Shown in pieces: positions 16,946-25,290 of a stretch of 64,000 bases of DNA. Under the pieces are notes generated by a model. The model saw only the letters and a program-made list of their open reading frames with translations. It did not search any database and was not told where the DNA came from. How positions within the stretch are numbered: position 1 is the stretch's first letter; every line of letters starts with the position of its first letter. Location: NCBI GenBank assembly GCA_963707075.1, contig CAVPOX010000002.1, positions 310,001 through 374,000 on the forward strand. Direction: 5' to 3'. This DNA is from CAXMQZ01 sp963707075. GTDB lineage: Bacteria; Acidobacteriota; Thermoanaerobaculia; Multivoradales; JAHEKO01. The position numbers were made by a program, and so were the translations under genes.

Positions 16946-18329
16946 TCTTCTGATTGAGCTCCTTGATGCGTTCCGAGAGCTTGTCGATCTTCTCCTGCGC
17001 CTCCTTGCGAAGTCGGCCATACTCGTTTCGCAGCTTCTCGGCCTGACGCTCCATCTCATCCATCTGGGAACGCAGCTCCTGGATCTGGTTGTCACGATCG
17101 GCGATCGTATGGTCGAGGCGACTGACCTCTTCCTCCTTGTCCTTCATTCGAATCTTGAATTTCTCCTCCTGTTCTTCATAAAGCTTGCGATACTGCTGCA
17201 GCTCCATGATCTGGGAGAAATCCGCAGTTGAAGGGTTCATGTCGCCTCCTCTTTCTTCAATGGCTGGGAACATCTTGCGCAGCTTGAGAGATAGATCTTC
17301 CGGGTCTGGAGAGGCCCGCATGGCTTCCGAGTAGGAGATCGTGCCGTGTACCAGGAGCGTCAGTAGCGACTGATTCATCGACTGCATCCGGAAGAATGAA
17401 ACCGACGATTCGACTTCCTCCAGAAGCTTGCCGGTCTCGCCGCGGTCGATCAGCTCGCAGATCCGCGGGGTGGCACGCATGACCTCCAGCGCTGCAACCC
17501 GCCCCGTGGCGTCCTGCTTTTCGAGCAACTGCATCGAGATGACGCCCTTGAGTACCTGTACCAACTGAACTCGAACCTGCTTCTGTTGTTCGCCCGAGAA
17601 GGTGTCGAGAATGCGATCGACCGTCTGGGTCGCACTGTTGGTGTGCAGAGTGGAGAACACCAGGTGGCCGGTCTCGGCCGCAGTGAGGACCGTGGCAATG
17701 GTCTCCGAATCTCGCATCTCACCCACCATGATGACGTCCGGGTCCTGCCGCATGGCGTTGCGCAGGGCCTCGCTGAAACTCACCGTATCGGTGCCGACCT
17801 CGCGCTGCGCGATGGTGGCCACGTCGTCGCTGAAGAGAAACTCTATGGGGTCCTCGATACTCAGGATATGCACCGGACGCTGAGAGGTGATGAGCTTGAT
17901 CATGGCGGCCAGCGTCGTGGACTTGCCGCTGCCAGTCGGGCCGGTGACCAACACCAGGCCCATCGGCAGATCACAGAGCTCTTCGAGCACTGGGGGCAGA
18001 TTCAGGTCCTCGAGCCCCAGAATCTCGTAGGGAATTCGTCTGAACGCTGCGGCCAGCGTTCCCCTTTGCATGTAGAGGTTGCCCCGAAAGCGCGCCAATC
18101 CCCTGACGCCGTAGCCAAGGTCCACCGAAAGGCTTTCTTCCAGCTTGGCCTTCTGCTGAGGGGTCAGGATCGGAAGAATCATCTCCCGAATCTTCTCAGG
18201 CTTCAGAGGTTCCGCCTCGATGGGCATCAGCCGACCATTGATGCGTAGCATCGGTGGACGGGTCGGCTTGAGGTGTAGGTCGGACGCACCCTTTTCGGTG
18301 ACGAATTTGAGAAGTTCTTCCAGGTTCAT
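16929..18329 (-). CDS. pilT: PilT twitching-motility ATPase with C-terminal coiled coil
   Basis: A 466-residue type IV pilus retraction ATPase. The N-terminal PAS-like domain begins MNLEELLKFVTEKGASDLHL; the RecA-like core has Walker A GPTGSGKST (130-138), an Asp box near IEDPIEF (158-164), Walker B GEMRD (203-207) and the AAETGHLVFSTLHTN segment (217-231). PilT proteins are usually 345-370 residues; here about 97 extra residues (370-466) form a continuous charged heptad coiled coil (KLYEEQEEKFK, EKLRNEYGRLRKEAQEK). The ATG at 18329 is chosen since it begins the conserved domain, although the frame is open 25 codons further up. Other pilus genes are not nearby. The 3' end overlaps the convergent nucleotidyltransferase gene by 17 bp. 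Confidence 0.9.
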   Translation of the reverse strand: MNLEELLKFVTEKGASDLHLKPTRPPMLRINGRLMPIEAEPLKPEKIREMILPILTPQQKAKLEESLSVDLGYGVRGLARFRGNLYMQRGTLAAAFRRIPYEILGLEDLNLPPVLEELCDLPMGLVLVTGPTGSGKSTTLAAMIKLITSQRPVHILSIEDPIEFLFSDDVATIAQREVGTDTVSFSEALRNAMRQDPDVIMVGEMRDSETIATVLTAAETGHLVFSTLHTNSATQTVDRILDTFSGEQQKQVRVQLVQVLKGVISMQLLEKQDATGRVAALEVMRATPRICELIDRGETGKLLEEVESSVSFFRMQSMNQSLLTLLVHGTISYSEAMRASPDPEDLSLKLRKMFPAIEERGGDMNPSTADFSQIMELQQYRKLYEEQEEKFKIRMKDKEEEVSRLDHTIADRDNQIQELRSQMDEMERQAEKLRNEYGRLRKEAQEKIDKLSERIKELNQKIMASR

Positions 18330-18410
18330 AGGCGAGTGTGATTGTATAAATTTTGCCTGATTTGTCCCTAGGGCAGATGTCACAGACCCACAACTCGCCT
18401 GCAATGGACG

Positions 18411-19031
18411 CTAGAACTTTCTCATCAGGCCCACCACAATGCCCTGCACCTTGACGCTTTCGGCGGGGACCCGCAGCGGTTCCATCCGGGCGTTGGCCGG
18501 CTGCAGGCGGATCATCGGTCCCTCGGGATAGAGGCGCTTGAGCGTCGCCTCGTCCTCCACCAGGGCGACCACCATCTCACCCGCGCTGGCCACTTCACGG
18601 CGGGCCACCACCACCAGGTCCCCATCGTGAATTCCTTCTTCGATCATCGAATCACCGACGACCTCGAGCACAAAATGATCGTTGCCACGATCGCCAAACA
18701 AGTGAGGAGGGACCGTGACGCTCTCGTTGCCGGCCACGACCTCGATCGGCTTACCCGCGGCGATTTTGCCGAAGAAAGGCAGCTCTGCATCCGCGGCAGC
18801 TCGCGGCGTCCCTCCGGGATTTGCCAGTTCGACCCCTCGCTTCTGATTCCAGTGTCGTCGCAGGAATCCCTTCCGTTCGAGTAACTTCAGGTGCTTGTGC
18901 GCCGTACCGTAAGAGGAGTAGCCGAAATGCTCACAGATCTCGCGGTGGGTAGGGGAGAATCCATGACTGGCGGTAAAATCGCGAATGAAATCGAGGATTT
19001 CTTTCTGTCTAGGGGTGAGATAGTTCGCCAT
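18411..19031 (-). CDS. lexA: LexA SOS repressor
   Basis: A 206-residue LexA. The N-terminal winged-helix domain (about 1-70; LTPRQKEILDFIRDF, FSPTHREICEHFGYSS) binds DNA. The C-terminal S24 domain has the self-cleavage bond Ala92-Gly93 in KIAAGKPIE, the nucleophile Ser128 in VGDSMIEEGI and the general base Lys165 in ATLKRL. It represses DNA-repair genes until activated RecA triggers cleavage. Very little leader separates the candidate -10 box from the ATG, and a long palindrome overlaps the -35 box, consistent with autoregulation. It sits divergent from a bactofilin gene. Confidence 0.95.
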   Translation of the reverse strand: MANYLTPRQKEILDFIRDFTASHGFSPTHREICEHFGYSSYGTAHKHLKLLERKGFLRRHWNQKRGVELANPGGTPRAAADAELPFFGKIAAGKPIEVVAGNESVTVPPHLFGDRGNDHFVLEVVGDSMIEEGIHDGDLVVVARREVASAGEMVVALVEDEATLKRLYPEGPMIRLQPANARMEPLRVPAESVKVQGIVVGLMRKF

Positions 19032-19037
19032 GCCAAT

Positions 19038-19067
19038 ATTCTAGGGCGCAAACAGAGCGTAAGTCAA
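19038..19067 (-). promoter_or_regulatory. lexA promoter (-35 TTGACT, -10 TAGAAT)
   Basis: On the minus strand TTGACT (19067-19062) is followed after 18 bp by TAGAAT (19043-19038), a near-consensus housekeeping promoter. Transcription would start about six to seven bases further, at or next to the lexA ATG (19031), so the mRNA would be leaderless or nearly so. No Shine-Dalgarno sequence is visible. Confidence 0.6.
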
Positions 19068-19085
19068 CGCCGCTTGACTTTACGC
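19057..19085. promoter_or_regulatory. Inverted repeat, candidate LexA operator
   Basis: GCGTAAGTCAA, six bases, then TTGACTTTACGC: an inverted repeat that is perfect apart from one inserted T in the right arm. The left arm covers the lexA -35 hexamer. The right arm supplies a TTGACT on the plus strand that could serve the divergent bactofilin gene (-10-like TTACCG 17 bp on). It resembles none of the well known LexA boxes exactly. The operator assignment is inferred from position. Confidence 0.5.
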
Positions 19086-19150
19086 CCCAGCGTCCCTTAC
19101 CGTGGGAAATTGGTCAGCCCAGCGATACCAACCACTGGAGAGCAAGCCAC

Positions 19151-19672
19151 GTGTGGAAGAAAAAGGAACCCGAGCTGCCGGTACCAGACCCCGTCCCCAG
19201 GGCCGCCCCTGCCAAGCCCAAACCGGCGCCTGCCACGCGGCGGTCGGATCGAGCCATAATTGGGCCCACCCTCAAGATTCAGGGGGAGGTCTCGGGTGAA
19301 GAAGACCTGCTGATTCAGGGACAGATAGACGGCAAGATCGTGGTCCATGGCCAGAGTGTGACCATCGGCAAGGCAGGCCAGATCAAGGCCGATATCCATG
19401 CCAGCTCCATTCGGGTGGAAGGCCGAGTTCGAGGCGACCTCTGCGGGACGCAGGAGGTCGTCATCGAAGCATCGGGAGACGTCGAAGGCAATCTGATGGC
19501 ACCCAGCGTGCGTCTGGAAAACGGATCGCGGTTCAAGGGCTCGATCGACATGGAGAGCGCCCGACAATCGCCTGTCTTGCCTGCCGCTTCGCGTCCCGAC
19601 GCCGGGCAGAGCCCGGATCGGCCAACACCTCCCCCATCACCGGATCCAGAACGGCCACCGCGACGACCCTGA
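19151..19672 (+). CDS. Bactofilin family cytoskeletal protein
   Basis: A 173-residue protein with a basic, proline-rich N-terminal tail (about 1-35), a bactofilin core (about 37-135) of repeating beta-helix turns with alternating hydrophobic residues and glycine (LKIQGEVSGEEDLLIQGQ, GKAGQIKADIHASS, EASGDVEGNLMAPS) and a proline-rich C-terminal tail. Bactofilins polymerise without nucleotide into filaments or membrane patches, affecting cell shape, stalks or chromosome organisation. The start is GTG with GGAG about nine bases upstream. It is followed after 8 bp by a methyltransferase-like gene. Confidence 0.88.
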   Translation: MWKKKEPELPVPDPVPRAAPAKPKPAPATRRSDRAIIGPTLKIQGEVSGEEDLLIQGQIDGKIVVHGQSVTIGKAGQIKADIHASSIRVEGRVRGDLCGTQEVVIEASGDVEGNLMAPSVRLENGSRFKGSIDMESARQSPVLPAASRPDAGQSPDRPTPPPSPDPERPPRRP

Positions 19673-19680
19673 CATCGAGA

Positions 19681-20319
19681 GTGGGCGCCCTCAAGCCACA
19701 AAACGTCGCAGGCAACGCCAGCGCATCCAACGTGGATGGCGCTGTCCATCACTCCCTGGGACTCAAGCACATTTTGCGACGATTCCGCAGTCCCGGCGGA
19801 GTGAAGGTTCTCGACCTCGGGCCGGCAACAGGCCACAACGTCAAGTTTCTGTCCACCTTCGTCTCCAAGCTCTACATCGCGGATCTGTCGAGGACGATCA
19901 GCACGCAGAGTGGCAGATCGGGCCTGGAGAAAAACAAGCTGAGCAGAATCCTCGAGAAGGATCTTCCGCCCGTCAGCGAGGGTCCCATCGATCTCGTCCT
20001 GGCCTGGGATCTGCTCAACTATCTCGACGACGAGCAGGTGACCACACTTGGCAGACACCTCGCCATGGCCTGCGGTCGGGACAGCCTGGTGTTTATCCTC
20101 GTCGCCAACCGGCCGGAAGTGCCGGAGCTACCCGGCCGCTACATCATCCTCGATCCTGAAACCCTGCGCTACGAGAACAAGTCCAAACGGACCAAGCCAG
20201 CACCCGGTTACAAGGAGCCCCAGCTCGAGCGCTTGATGCCCGCGTTCGAGGTAGAGACCTCCTACCTCCTACGCAGCGGAATCCAGGAATACGTATTGAC
20301 AACACGAACTGTCGACTGA
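19681..20319 (+). CDS. SAM-dependent methyltransferase-like protein
   Basis: A 212-residue protein with a Rossmann-type motif I, KVLDLGPATGHNVKFL (split as VLDLGPATGH and NVKFL, about residues 42-57), an acidic strand-2 end (YIADLSR) and a motif IV-like DLVLAWDLLNYLDD. The fold looks like a class I methyltransferase. Motif I has Pro-Ala instead of the usual Gly-x-Gly pattern, so catalysis is uncertain. No substrate is evident. GTG start 8 bp after the bactofilin stop, so the two are probably cotranscribed. Confidence 0.65.
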   Translation: MGALKPQNVAGNASASNVDGAVHHSLGLKHILRRFRSPGGVKVLDLGPATGHNVKFLSTFVSKLYIADLSRTISTQSGRSGLEKNKLSRILEKDLPPVSEGPIDLVLAWDLLNYLDDEQVTTLGRHLAMACGRDSLVFILVANRPEVPELPGRYIILDPETLRYENKSKRTKPAPGYKEPQLERLMPAFEVETSYLLRSGIQEYVLTTRTVD

Positions 20320-20353
20320 CTATTCTGTTCAACCAGCCCGACTGCCCGCCAAC

Positions 20354-21634
20354 ATGCCTGACATCGCCATGCCTCAGCTCGACATCCACCGCCATCGACT
20401 CGCCAACGGCCTCGAAGTCGTGCTCCAGCCCGACACCTCCTTGCCCCTGATCGCGGTCAACCTCTGGTACCACGTCGGCTCGAAGAACGAACGCCCGACA
20501 AGAACGGGTCTGGCCCACCTGTTCGAGCACATGCTGTTCCAGGGCAGCAGCAATGTACCCGTCAACGATCACTTTCGACTCATCCAACAGGCGGGCGGCT
20601 CGGCCAACGGCTCGACATGGTTCGATCGCACCAACTACTACGAGACCCTACCCGCCAGCCATCTCGACCTGGCACTTTGGCTCGAATCCGATCGGATGGG
20701 ATTCCTGCTACCCGCCCTGGATCAAGAGAAGCTGGAGAATCAACGAAATGTGGTCATGAACGAGCGGCGCCAACGCATCGACAACCAACCCTACGGACGA
20801 GCGTTCGAGCGCCTCAACGAGCTGCTTTTTCCAAGCAATCATCCCTACCATTGGCCGGTCATCGGCTACATGGAGGACATCGAGGCCGCGACCCTCGACG
20901 ATGTTTCAGACTTCTTTCGAACCTACTATGCTCCCAACAACGCCGTCCTGACACTCGCCGGTGATTTTCGGGCCGAGGATGCCCTCCAACGTGTGGAGCA
21001 CTACTTCGGCTCCCTGCCTGAGGGTGTACCGATAGCGCCGGTTTCCGCTCCTTCCCTCTCGGGATGGACCCGCGAACACGAGATCATGGAGGATGCCGTG
21101 GAGCTGAGCCGCGTCTATCTGGCAGCCTCCATTCCAGCCTTCGGTGATCGAGCATGGTACGCGGCGGATCTTCTGGCGACAGCTCTGTCGGCAGGGAAGT
21201 CGAGTCCGCTCTACCGAGACCTGGTGCACGACCGACAGATCGCCATGGACGCGAGCGCCTTTGCTCTGCCGATGGAGCTTACCGGCAGCTTTGTCATCGT
21301 AGCCACCGCGCGACCGGGAATCGAGATAGAGGTCGTGACCGAGGCGATCGAGCAGCACCTGCAGGAGATGATCCGTAACGGGCCGAGCGCCACCGACCTC
21401 GATCGGGCCCGCAACAAGGTCACCACTGCCCTGAGCGATCAGTTTCAGAAGCTCGATGATCGCGCCGATCTTCTCTCGATGTTCACCACTTACTTCGACG
21501 ATCCAGAGCGGCTGCACCACGAAGCCCAACTCTACGCCGATCTCACTCGTGAAGATCTGGTGGAGCTCGCCTTCCAGCACCTCCAACCGGAGGCCAGAGC
21601 CTCGTTGACAGTGGTCCCGGAGGGCAGTGGATGA
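20354..21634 (+). CDS. M16-family zinc peptidase, catalytic subunit
   Basis: A 426-residue insulinase/pitrilysin-family protease with the inverted zinc motif HLFEH (His55, Glu58, His59) and a downstream Glu137 in VVMNERRQR as the probable third zinc ligand. The usual two-domain M16B layout is seen. No signal peptide is obvious. It overlaps the next gene by 4 bp (ATGA), and that gene encodes a related protein without the zinc motif, so the two should form a heterodimer like the alpha/beta pairs of mitochondrial processing peptidase. The substrate is unknown. Confidence 0.88.
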   Translation: MPDIAMPQLDIHRHRLANGLEVVLQPDTSLPLIAVNLWYHVGSKNERPTRTGLAHLFEHMLFQGSSNVPVNDHFRLIQQAGGSANGSTWFDRTNYYETLPASHLDLALWLESDRMGFLLPALDQEKLENQRNVVMNERRQRIDNQPYGRAFERLNELLFPSNHPYHWPVIGYMEDIEAATLDDVSDFFRTYYAPNNAVLTLAGDFRAEDALQRVEHYFGSLPEGVPIAPVSAPSLSGWTREHEIMEDAVELSRVYLAASIPAFGDRAWYAADLLATALSAGKSSPLYRDLVHDRQIAMDASAFALPMELTGSFVIVATARPGIEIEVVTEAIEQHLQEMIRNGPSATDLDRARNKVTTALSDQFQKLDDRADLLSMFTTYFDDPERLHHEAQLYADLTREDLVELAFQHLQPEARASLTVVPEGSG

Positions 21635-23028
21635 GCGCCTCGAACGACCCTGCCTTCGACCGTTCCCAGCCCCCAGCCGTGACCGCCTCCGGAGGTTTCC
21701 GTTTTCCCGACTTCCTGGACCAACGACTCGAGAACGGACTCCGGGTGTTTGTGGCCCGATACCCTCGCGGACCGCTGGTCCATCAGCTACTGGTGCTCCC
21801 CGGTGGTGCACAGCACGACCCCTGCGACCTGGCAGGCCTGAGCGCCTTGACTGCCTCGATGATCGATGAAGGCACGGCTGAGCGATCTGCCATCGAGGTC
21901 GCCTACGAAGTAGAGCGCCTGGGCGGCTACCTCACCAGCCAGGCGGATTGGGATTCGATGAGTGCCGCCCTGGGCATCCTTGCAAAAGAACAACAGCGAG
22001 GCCTCGACCTTCTGGCAGAGGTCGTCTGTACGGCATCGTTCCCGGAGGAAGAGCTCGCTCGACTGCGCGAGCAGCACCTGGCAGAGCTGCAAAGACGATC
22101 GGCTCGACCTGCGGCCCAAGCCTCCGACGCTCTCGCCCAGCTCGTCTATGGAAAAACCGCTTATGGCAATCCCCTGCTGGGGATGGCAAATACCGTGCGC
22201 ATCATCAAGCGTCAGGACATTCTGTCGACGGCCGAGCAGCAGATCACGCCGGCTGGGGCGGCACTCATTCTGGTGGGCGACCTCGATCCGGATCGTAGTC
22301 TCGAGATGGCCACCGCAGCCTTCCGCGACTGGATGGGTCCGGACATCCCTCCTCCACCAGCCATCGAGCCACCCGTCGCCGAGCAACACCAGATCGTGCT
22401 CATCGATCGCCCCCAGGCTGCACAGGCCGAGCTGTGGCTGGGTCACGTGGGAGTTCCCTTGGACCACCCGGACCGACCAGGACTCGGTGTACTGAATAGC
22501 CTGCTGGGAGGCAAGTTCACCAGTCGCATCAATCTCAATCTTCGCGAACGCCTCGGCATCACCTACGGGGCCTCTTCGAGCTTCTCCCAACGACGTGCAG
22601 CTGGCCCCTTTGTCGTGGCGGCGTCGGTGGATAGCGAAGCCGTCGGCAAGGCGATCCGTGAGGTCCTTTGGGAGCTGCAACGACTGCGCGATGAACCCGT
22701 GACAGCCGCCGAACTGGCAGATACCCAAAGCTATCTGCAGGGGATCTTTCCCTTCACCTTGCAAAGGATCGAAGGCCTGGCAGATCGACTCGCAGACCTG
22801 GCGGTCTACGGTTTGCCGCGTGATTACTTCACCGACTACTTCGCACGCGTTGCCACTGTCACCATTGCCGATCTGCAGGACCTGGCGAGGAAACACCTAC
22901 ACCCCGATCGGCTGGCCATCGTGGCCGTGGGACCCCGGACAATCCTCGAGGACCAGTTAACCCCTTTCGGCGAGCCCCGGATTCGACCCTTCAGTGGGCC
23001 GACAGAAAGCTCCGACAAAGATACTTAA
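21631..23028 (+). CDS. M16-family peptidase-like partner lacking the zinc motif
   Basis: A 465-residue M16 homologue. Where the HxxEH motif is expected it reads AGLSALTASMIDEG, so zinc is probably not bound. The C-terminal domain keeps the R/Y pair region typical of inactive M16 subunits (LNLRERLGITYGASSSF), which binds substrate for the partner. ATG overlaps the stop of the catalytic subunit gene (ATGA), indicating coupled expression in fixed ratio. Confidence 0.87.
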   Translation: MSASNDPAFDRSQPPAVTASGGFRFPDFLDQRLENGLRVFVARYPRGPLVHQLLVLPGGAQHDPCDLAGLSALTASMIDEGTAERSAIEVAYEVERLGGYLTSQADWDSMSAALGILAKEQQRGLDLLAEVVCTASFPEEELARLREQHLAELQRRSARPAAQASDALAQLVYGKTAYGNPLLGMANTVRIIKRQDILSTAEQQITPAGAALILVGDLDPDRSLEMATAAFRDWMGPDIPPPPAIEPPVAEQHQIVLIDRPQAAQAELWLGHVGVPLDHPDRPGLGVLNSLLGGKFTSRINLNLRERLGITYGASSSFSQRRAAGPFVVAASVDSEAVGKAIREVLWELQRLRDEPVTAAELADTQSYLQGIFPFTLQRIEGLADRLADLAVYGLPRDYFTDYFARVATVTIADLQDLARKHLHPDRLAIVAVGPRTILEDQLTPFGEPRIRPFSGPTESSDKDT

Positions 23029-23087
23029 ACCACTCATTCAAATACACTTAAGCAACAGACCAAGTCGCTTCAGCGGGCACCTCGCTA

Positions 23088-23096
23088 TGCTATAGT
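23088..23096 (+). promoter_or_regulatory. Extended -10 promoter for the EF-G-2 gene
   Basis: TGC-TATAGT is an extended -10 element in the 107-bp gap ahead of the EF-G-2 gene; the -35 region is poor, as is usual for extended -10 promoters. Transcription would begin near 23103. A GGAGGAG ribosome site follows, about 7 bases before the ATG. Confidence 0.45.
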
Positions 23097-23135
23097 TGGC
23101 GTTCTCTTTGATGCTCGATTTGGAGGAGATTCAAC

Positions 23136-25223
23136 ATGCAGGTGGACAGTTCCGACAAGATCCGCAATGTGGCGCTTACCGGACACAATGACACGGGTAA
23201 GACGACCCTGGCCAGCGCCATGCTCTATACCGGTGGTGTCGTCAACAGAATGAGCCGCACCGAAGACGGGAATACGACGACAGATTTCGACCCCGAAGAG
23301 ATCGAGCGCGGTATCTCCATCGGCCTGGCGACCTGCTTCGTCCCCTGGCGGCAACACAAGATCAATCTGATCGACTGTCCTGGCTATGGCATCTTCTTCG
23401 AAGAGACTCGCGCGGCGATGCGCGCTGCCGACACCGCACTGCTCTGCATCAATGCGACGGCGGGCGTCCAGGTCACCAGTGAAAAGGCCTGGGGGTTCGC
23501 CGACCGAATCGGTCTGCCCACGATGATCCATCTCACCAAAATGGATCGTGAACGCGCCGTATTCGATGTTGCTCTCGAACAACTCAAGACCTCCTTTGGC
23601 CGGGAAGTCGTGCCTGTGCAGATGCCTATAGGCAGTGAGCACGAATTCGAAGGTGTCATCGACCTCGTGTCGCAAAAGGCCTACTTCTATGCCAAGGACG
23701 GAGATGGGAAAGGCAAGACCGGGGACATTCCGGAGGATCTCAAGGCCGAGGTTGAAAGCTGGCGGACAACCTTGATCGAAGCAGTAGCCGAAACCGACGA
23801 TGCGTTGATGGAGGAGTTCTTCGAAGTAGGAAGCCTTCCCGATGACGACCTCATCAAAGGTCTGCGTCGAGCCATTCTGAACCGCAAGATCTTCCCGCTG
23901 ACCATGAGCTCGGGTGCCCATGGTATCGGTACTGCCAGTCTGCTCAACGCGATCGTGGATCTGCTGCCGACTCCGACGGATCGTCGCACTTTCCCGGCAG
24001 AGACCATCGGTGGCGATCCGATCGAAGTGGAAACTACGGCAGACGGGCCCATGAGCACTCTGGTTTTCAAGACCCTCAGCGATCCATTTACCGGCAAGGT
24101 GTCGCTGCTGCGAGTGGTCAGCGGCACATTGGAGTCCGACGGCCCGGTGTGGAATGTCCAGCACGAGACCGATGAAAAGGTAGGTCATCTGATGGTCATG
24201 CAGGGCAAGACCACTTCCAATGTGCCCCGATTGGTCACCGGAGACATCGGCGGTGTCGCCAAGCTGAAGCACGCCAAATCAGGCGACACCCTGACTGAGA
24301 AGTCACGTCCCGTCCGCGTGCTCTGGAACGAGCCCAAGGAGCCGGCCATCGCCTTCGCAATCGAACCCAAATCCAAGGGAGACGAGGAGAAGATCGGTGA
24401 ATCACTGGCTCGACTCATGGAGGAAGACCCGACTCTCAACGCCCACAGGAACCAGGAGACGGGCGAATTCCTGCTATCCGGAACCGGGCAACTCCATGTC
24501 GAGATCGCGGTAGCCAAGCTGAAGAAACGATTCAACGTGGAGGTCATTCTGCATCCGCCCAAGGTCCCTTATCGCGAGACGATCCGCAAGAAGGCGGACG
24601 GCCACGGTAGACACAAGAAGCAGACGGGCGGTCGCGGACAGTTTGCCGACTGCCGGATCCTCATCGAGCCGAGCCCCGGCAACGAGTTCGAATTCATCGA
24701 CGAGATCTTCGGTGGAGCCATTCCTCAGGGCTACAGGCCGGCTGTCGAGAAGGGTATCCATGAAGCCTCCAGAAGAGGGTTTCTGGCCGGCTACCCGGTC
24801 GAGGGATTCAAGGTCCGCCTCAAGGACGGTCAGTACCATGATGTGGATTCCTCCGAGATGGCCTTCAAGATTGCCGGGTCTCTAGCCTTCAAGGACGCCA
24901 TGGGAAAGGCTTTTCCCACCCTGCTGGAGCCGATCATGAAGGTGGAGATCTACACCTCTGAGGATTTCATGGGAGACATCATGAGTGACCTCTCCCAACG
25001 TCGCGGCAAACCGCAGGGCATGGACAGCAAGAACGGAACCCAGGTGGTCACAGCGACCGTTCCCATGGCCGAGATGCTCGATTATGCACCTGCCTTGCGT
25101 TCCATGACCCAGGGGCGATCGAGCTTCCACATGGAGATGTCTCACTACGAGGAAGTGCCCAAGCAGATTCGCGAACGGATCATCGCGGAAGCGCAAAAAG
25201 AGCGGGAAGAAGAAAGCCACTGA
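23136..25223 (+). CDS. EF-G-2 type translational GTPase (elongation factor G-like)
   Basis: A 695-residue five-domain EF-G homologue, separate from the true fusA at 41631. G1 is GHNDTGKT (16-23), G3 is DCPGYG (80-85), G4 is TKMD (134-137). The histidine of the classical DxPGH motif, which positions the attacking water, is replaced by Tyr84. As far as I recall, the second EF-G of Thermus thermophilus has the same Gly-Tyr-Gly here, so this is a subfamily trait rather than damage. Domains III-V are complete (QTGGRGQFAD, DVDSSEMAFK, EVPKQIRERII). EF-G-2 proteins bind ribosomes, but their role is not well settled. It stands alone with its own promoter and a GGAGGAG ribosome site. Confidence 0.88.
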   Translation: MQVDSSDKIRNVALTGHNDTGKTTLASAMLYTGGVVNRMSRTEDGNTTTDFDPEEIERGISIGLATCFVPWRQHKINLIDCPGYGIFFEETRAAMRAADTALLCINATAGVQVTSEKAWGFADRIGLPTMIHLTKMDRERAVFDVALEQLKTSFGREVVPVQMPIGSEHEFEGVIDLVSQKAYFYAKDGDGKGKTGDIPEDLKAEVESWRTTLIEAVAETDDALMEEFFEVGSLPDDDLIKGLRRAILNRKIFPLTMSSGAHGIGTASLLNAIVDLLPTPTDRRTFPAETIGGDPIEVETTADGPMSTLVFKTLSDPFTGKVSLLRVVSGTLESDGPVWNVQHETDEKVGHLMVMQGKTTSNVPRLVTGDIGGVAKLKHAKSGDTLTEKSRPVRVLWNEPKEPAIAFAIEPKSKGDEEKIGESLARLMEEDPTLNAHRNQETGEFLLSGTGQLHVEIAVAKLKKRFNVEVILHPPKVPYRETIRKKADGHGRHKKQTGGRGQFADCRILIEPSPGNEFEFIDEIFGGAIPQGYRPAVEKGIHEASRRGFLAGYPVEGFKVRLKDGQYHDVDSSEMAFKIAGSLAFKDAMGKAFPTLLEPIMKVEIYTSEDFMGDIMSDLSQRRGKPQGMDSKNGTQVVTATVPMAEMLDYAPALRSMTQGRSSFHMEMSHYEEVPKQIRERIIAEAQKEREEESH

Positions 25224-25228
25224 CAGCC

Positions 25229-25260
25229 AAAAGGGCCGGCTCCATGAAGGAAGCCGGCCC
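25229..25260 (-). terminator. Rho-independent terminator of the ribosomal-protein string
   Basis: A perfect 9-bp G+C-rich stem (GGGCCGGCT/AGCCGGCCC) with a 10-base loop, followed on the minus strand by TTTT. It lies 30 bp past the rplQ stop and closes the S10-spc-alpha operon. On the plus strand the stem is followed by A residues, so it should serve the minus strand mainly. Confidence 0.85.
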
Positions 25261-25290
25261 AAAAAGACGTACCGATCGAGGAGAGGAAAG

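Noticed and set aside
25229..25265. The 25233-25260 hairpin as terminator for the plus-strand EF-G-2 gene
   Set aside because: On the plus strand the stem is followed by A residues, not T; it fits only the minus-strand rplQ transcript.
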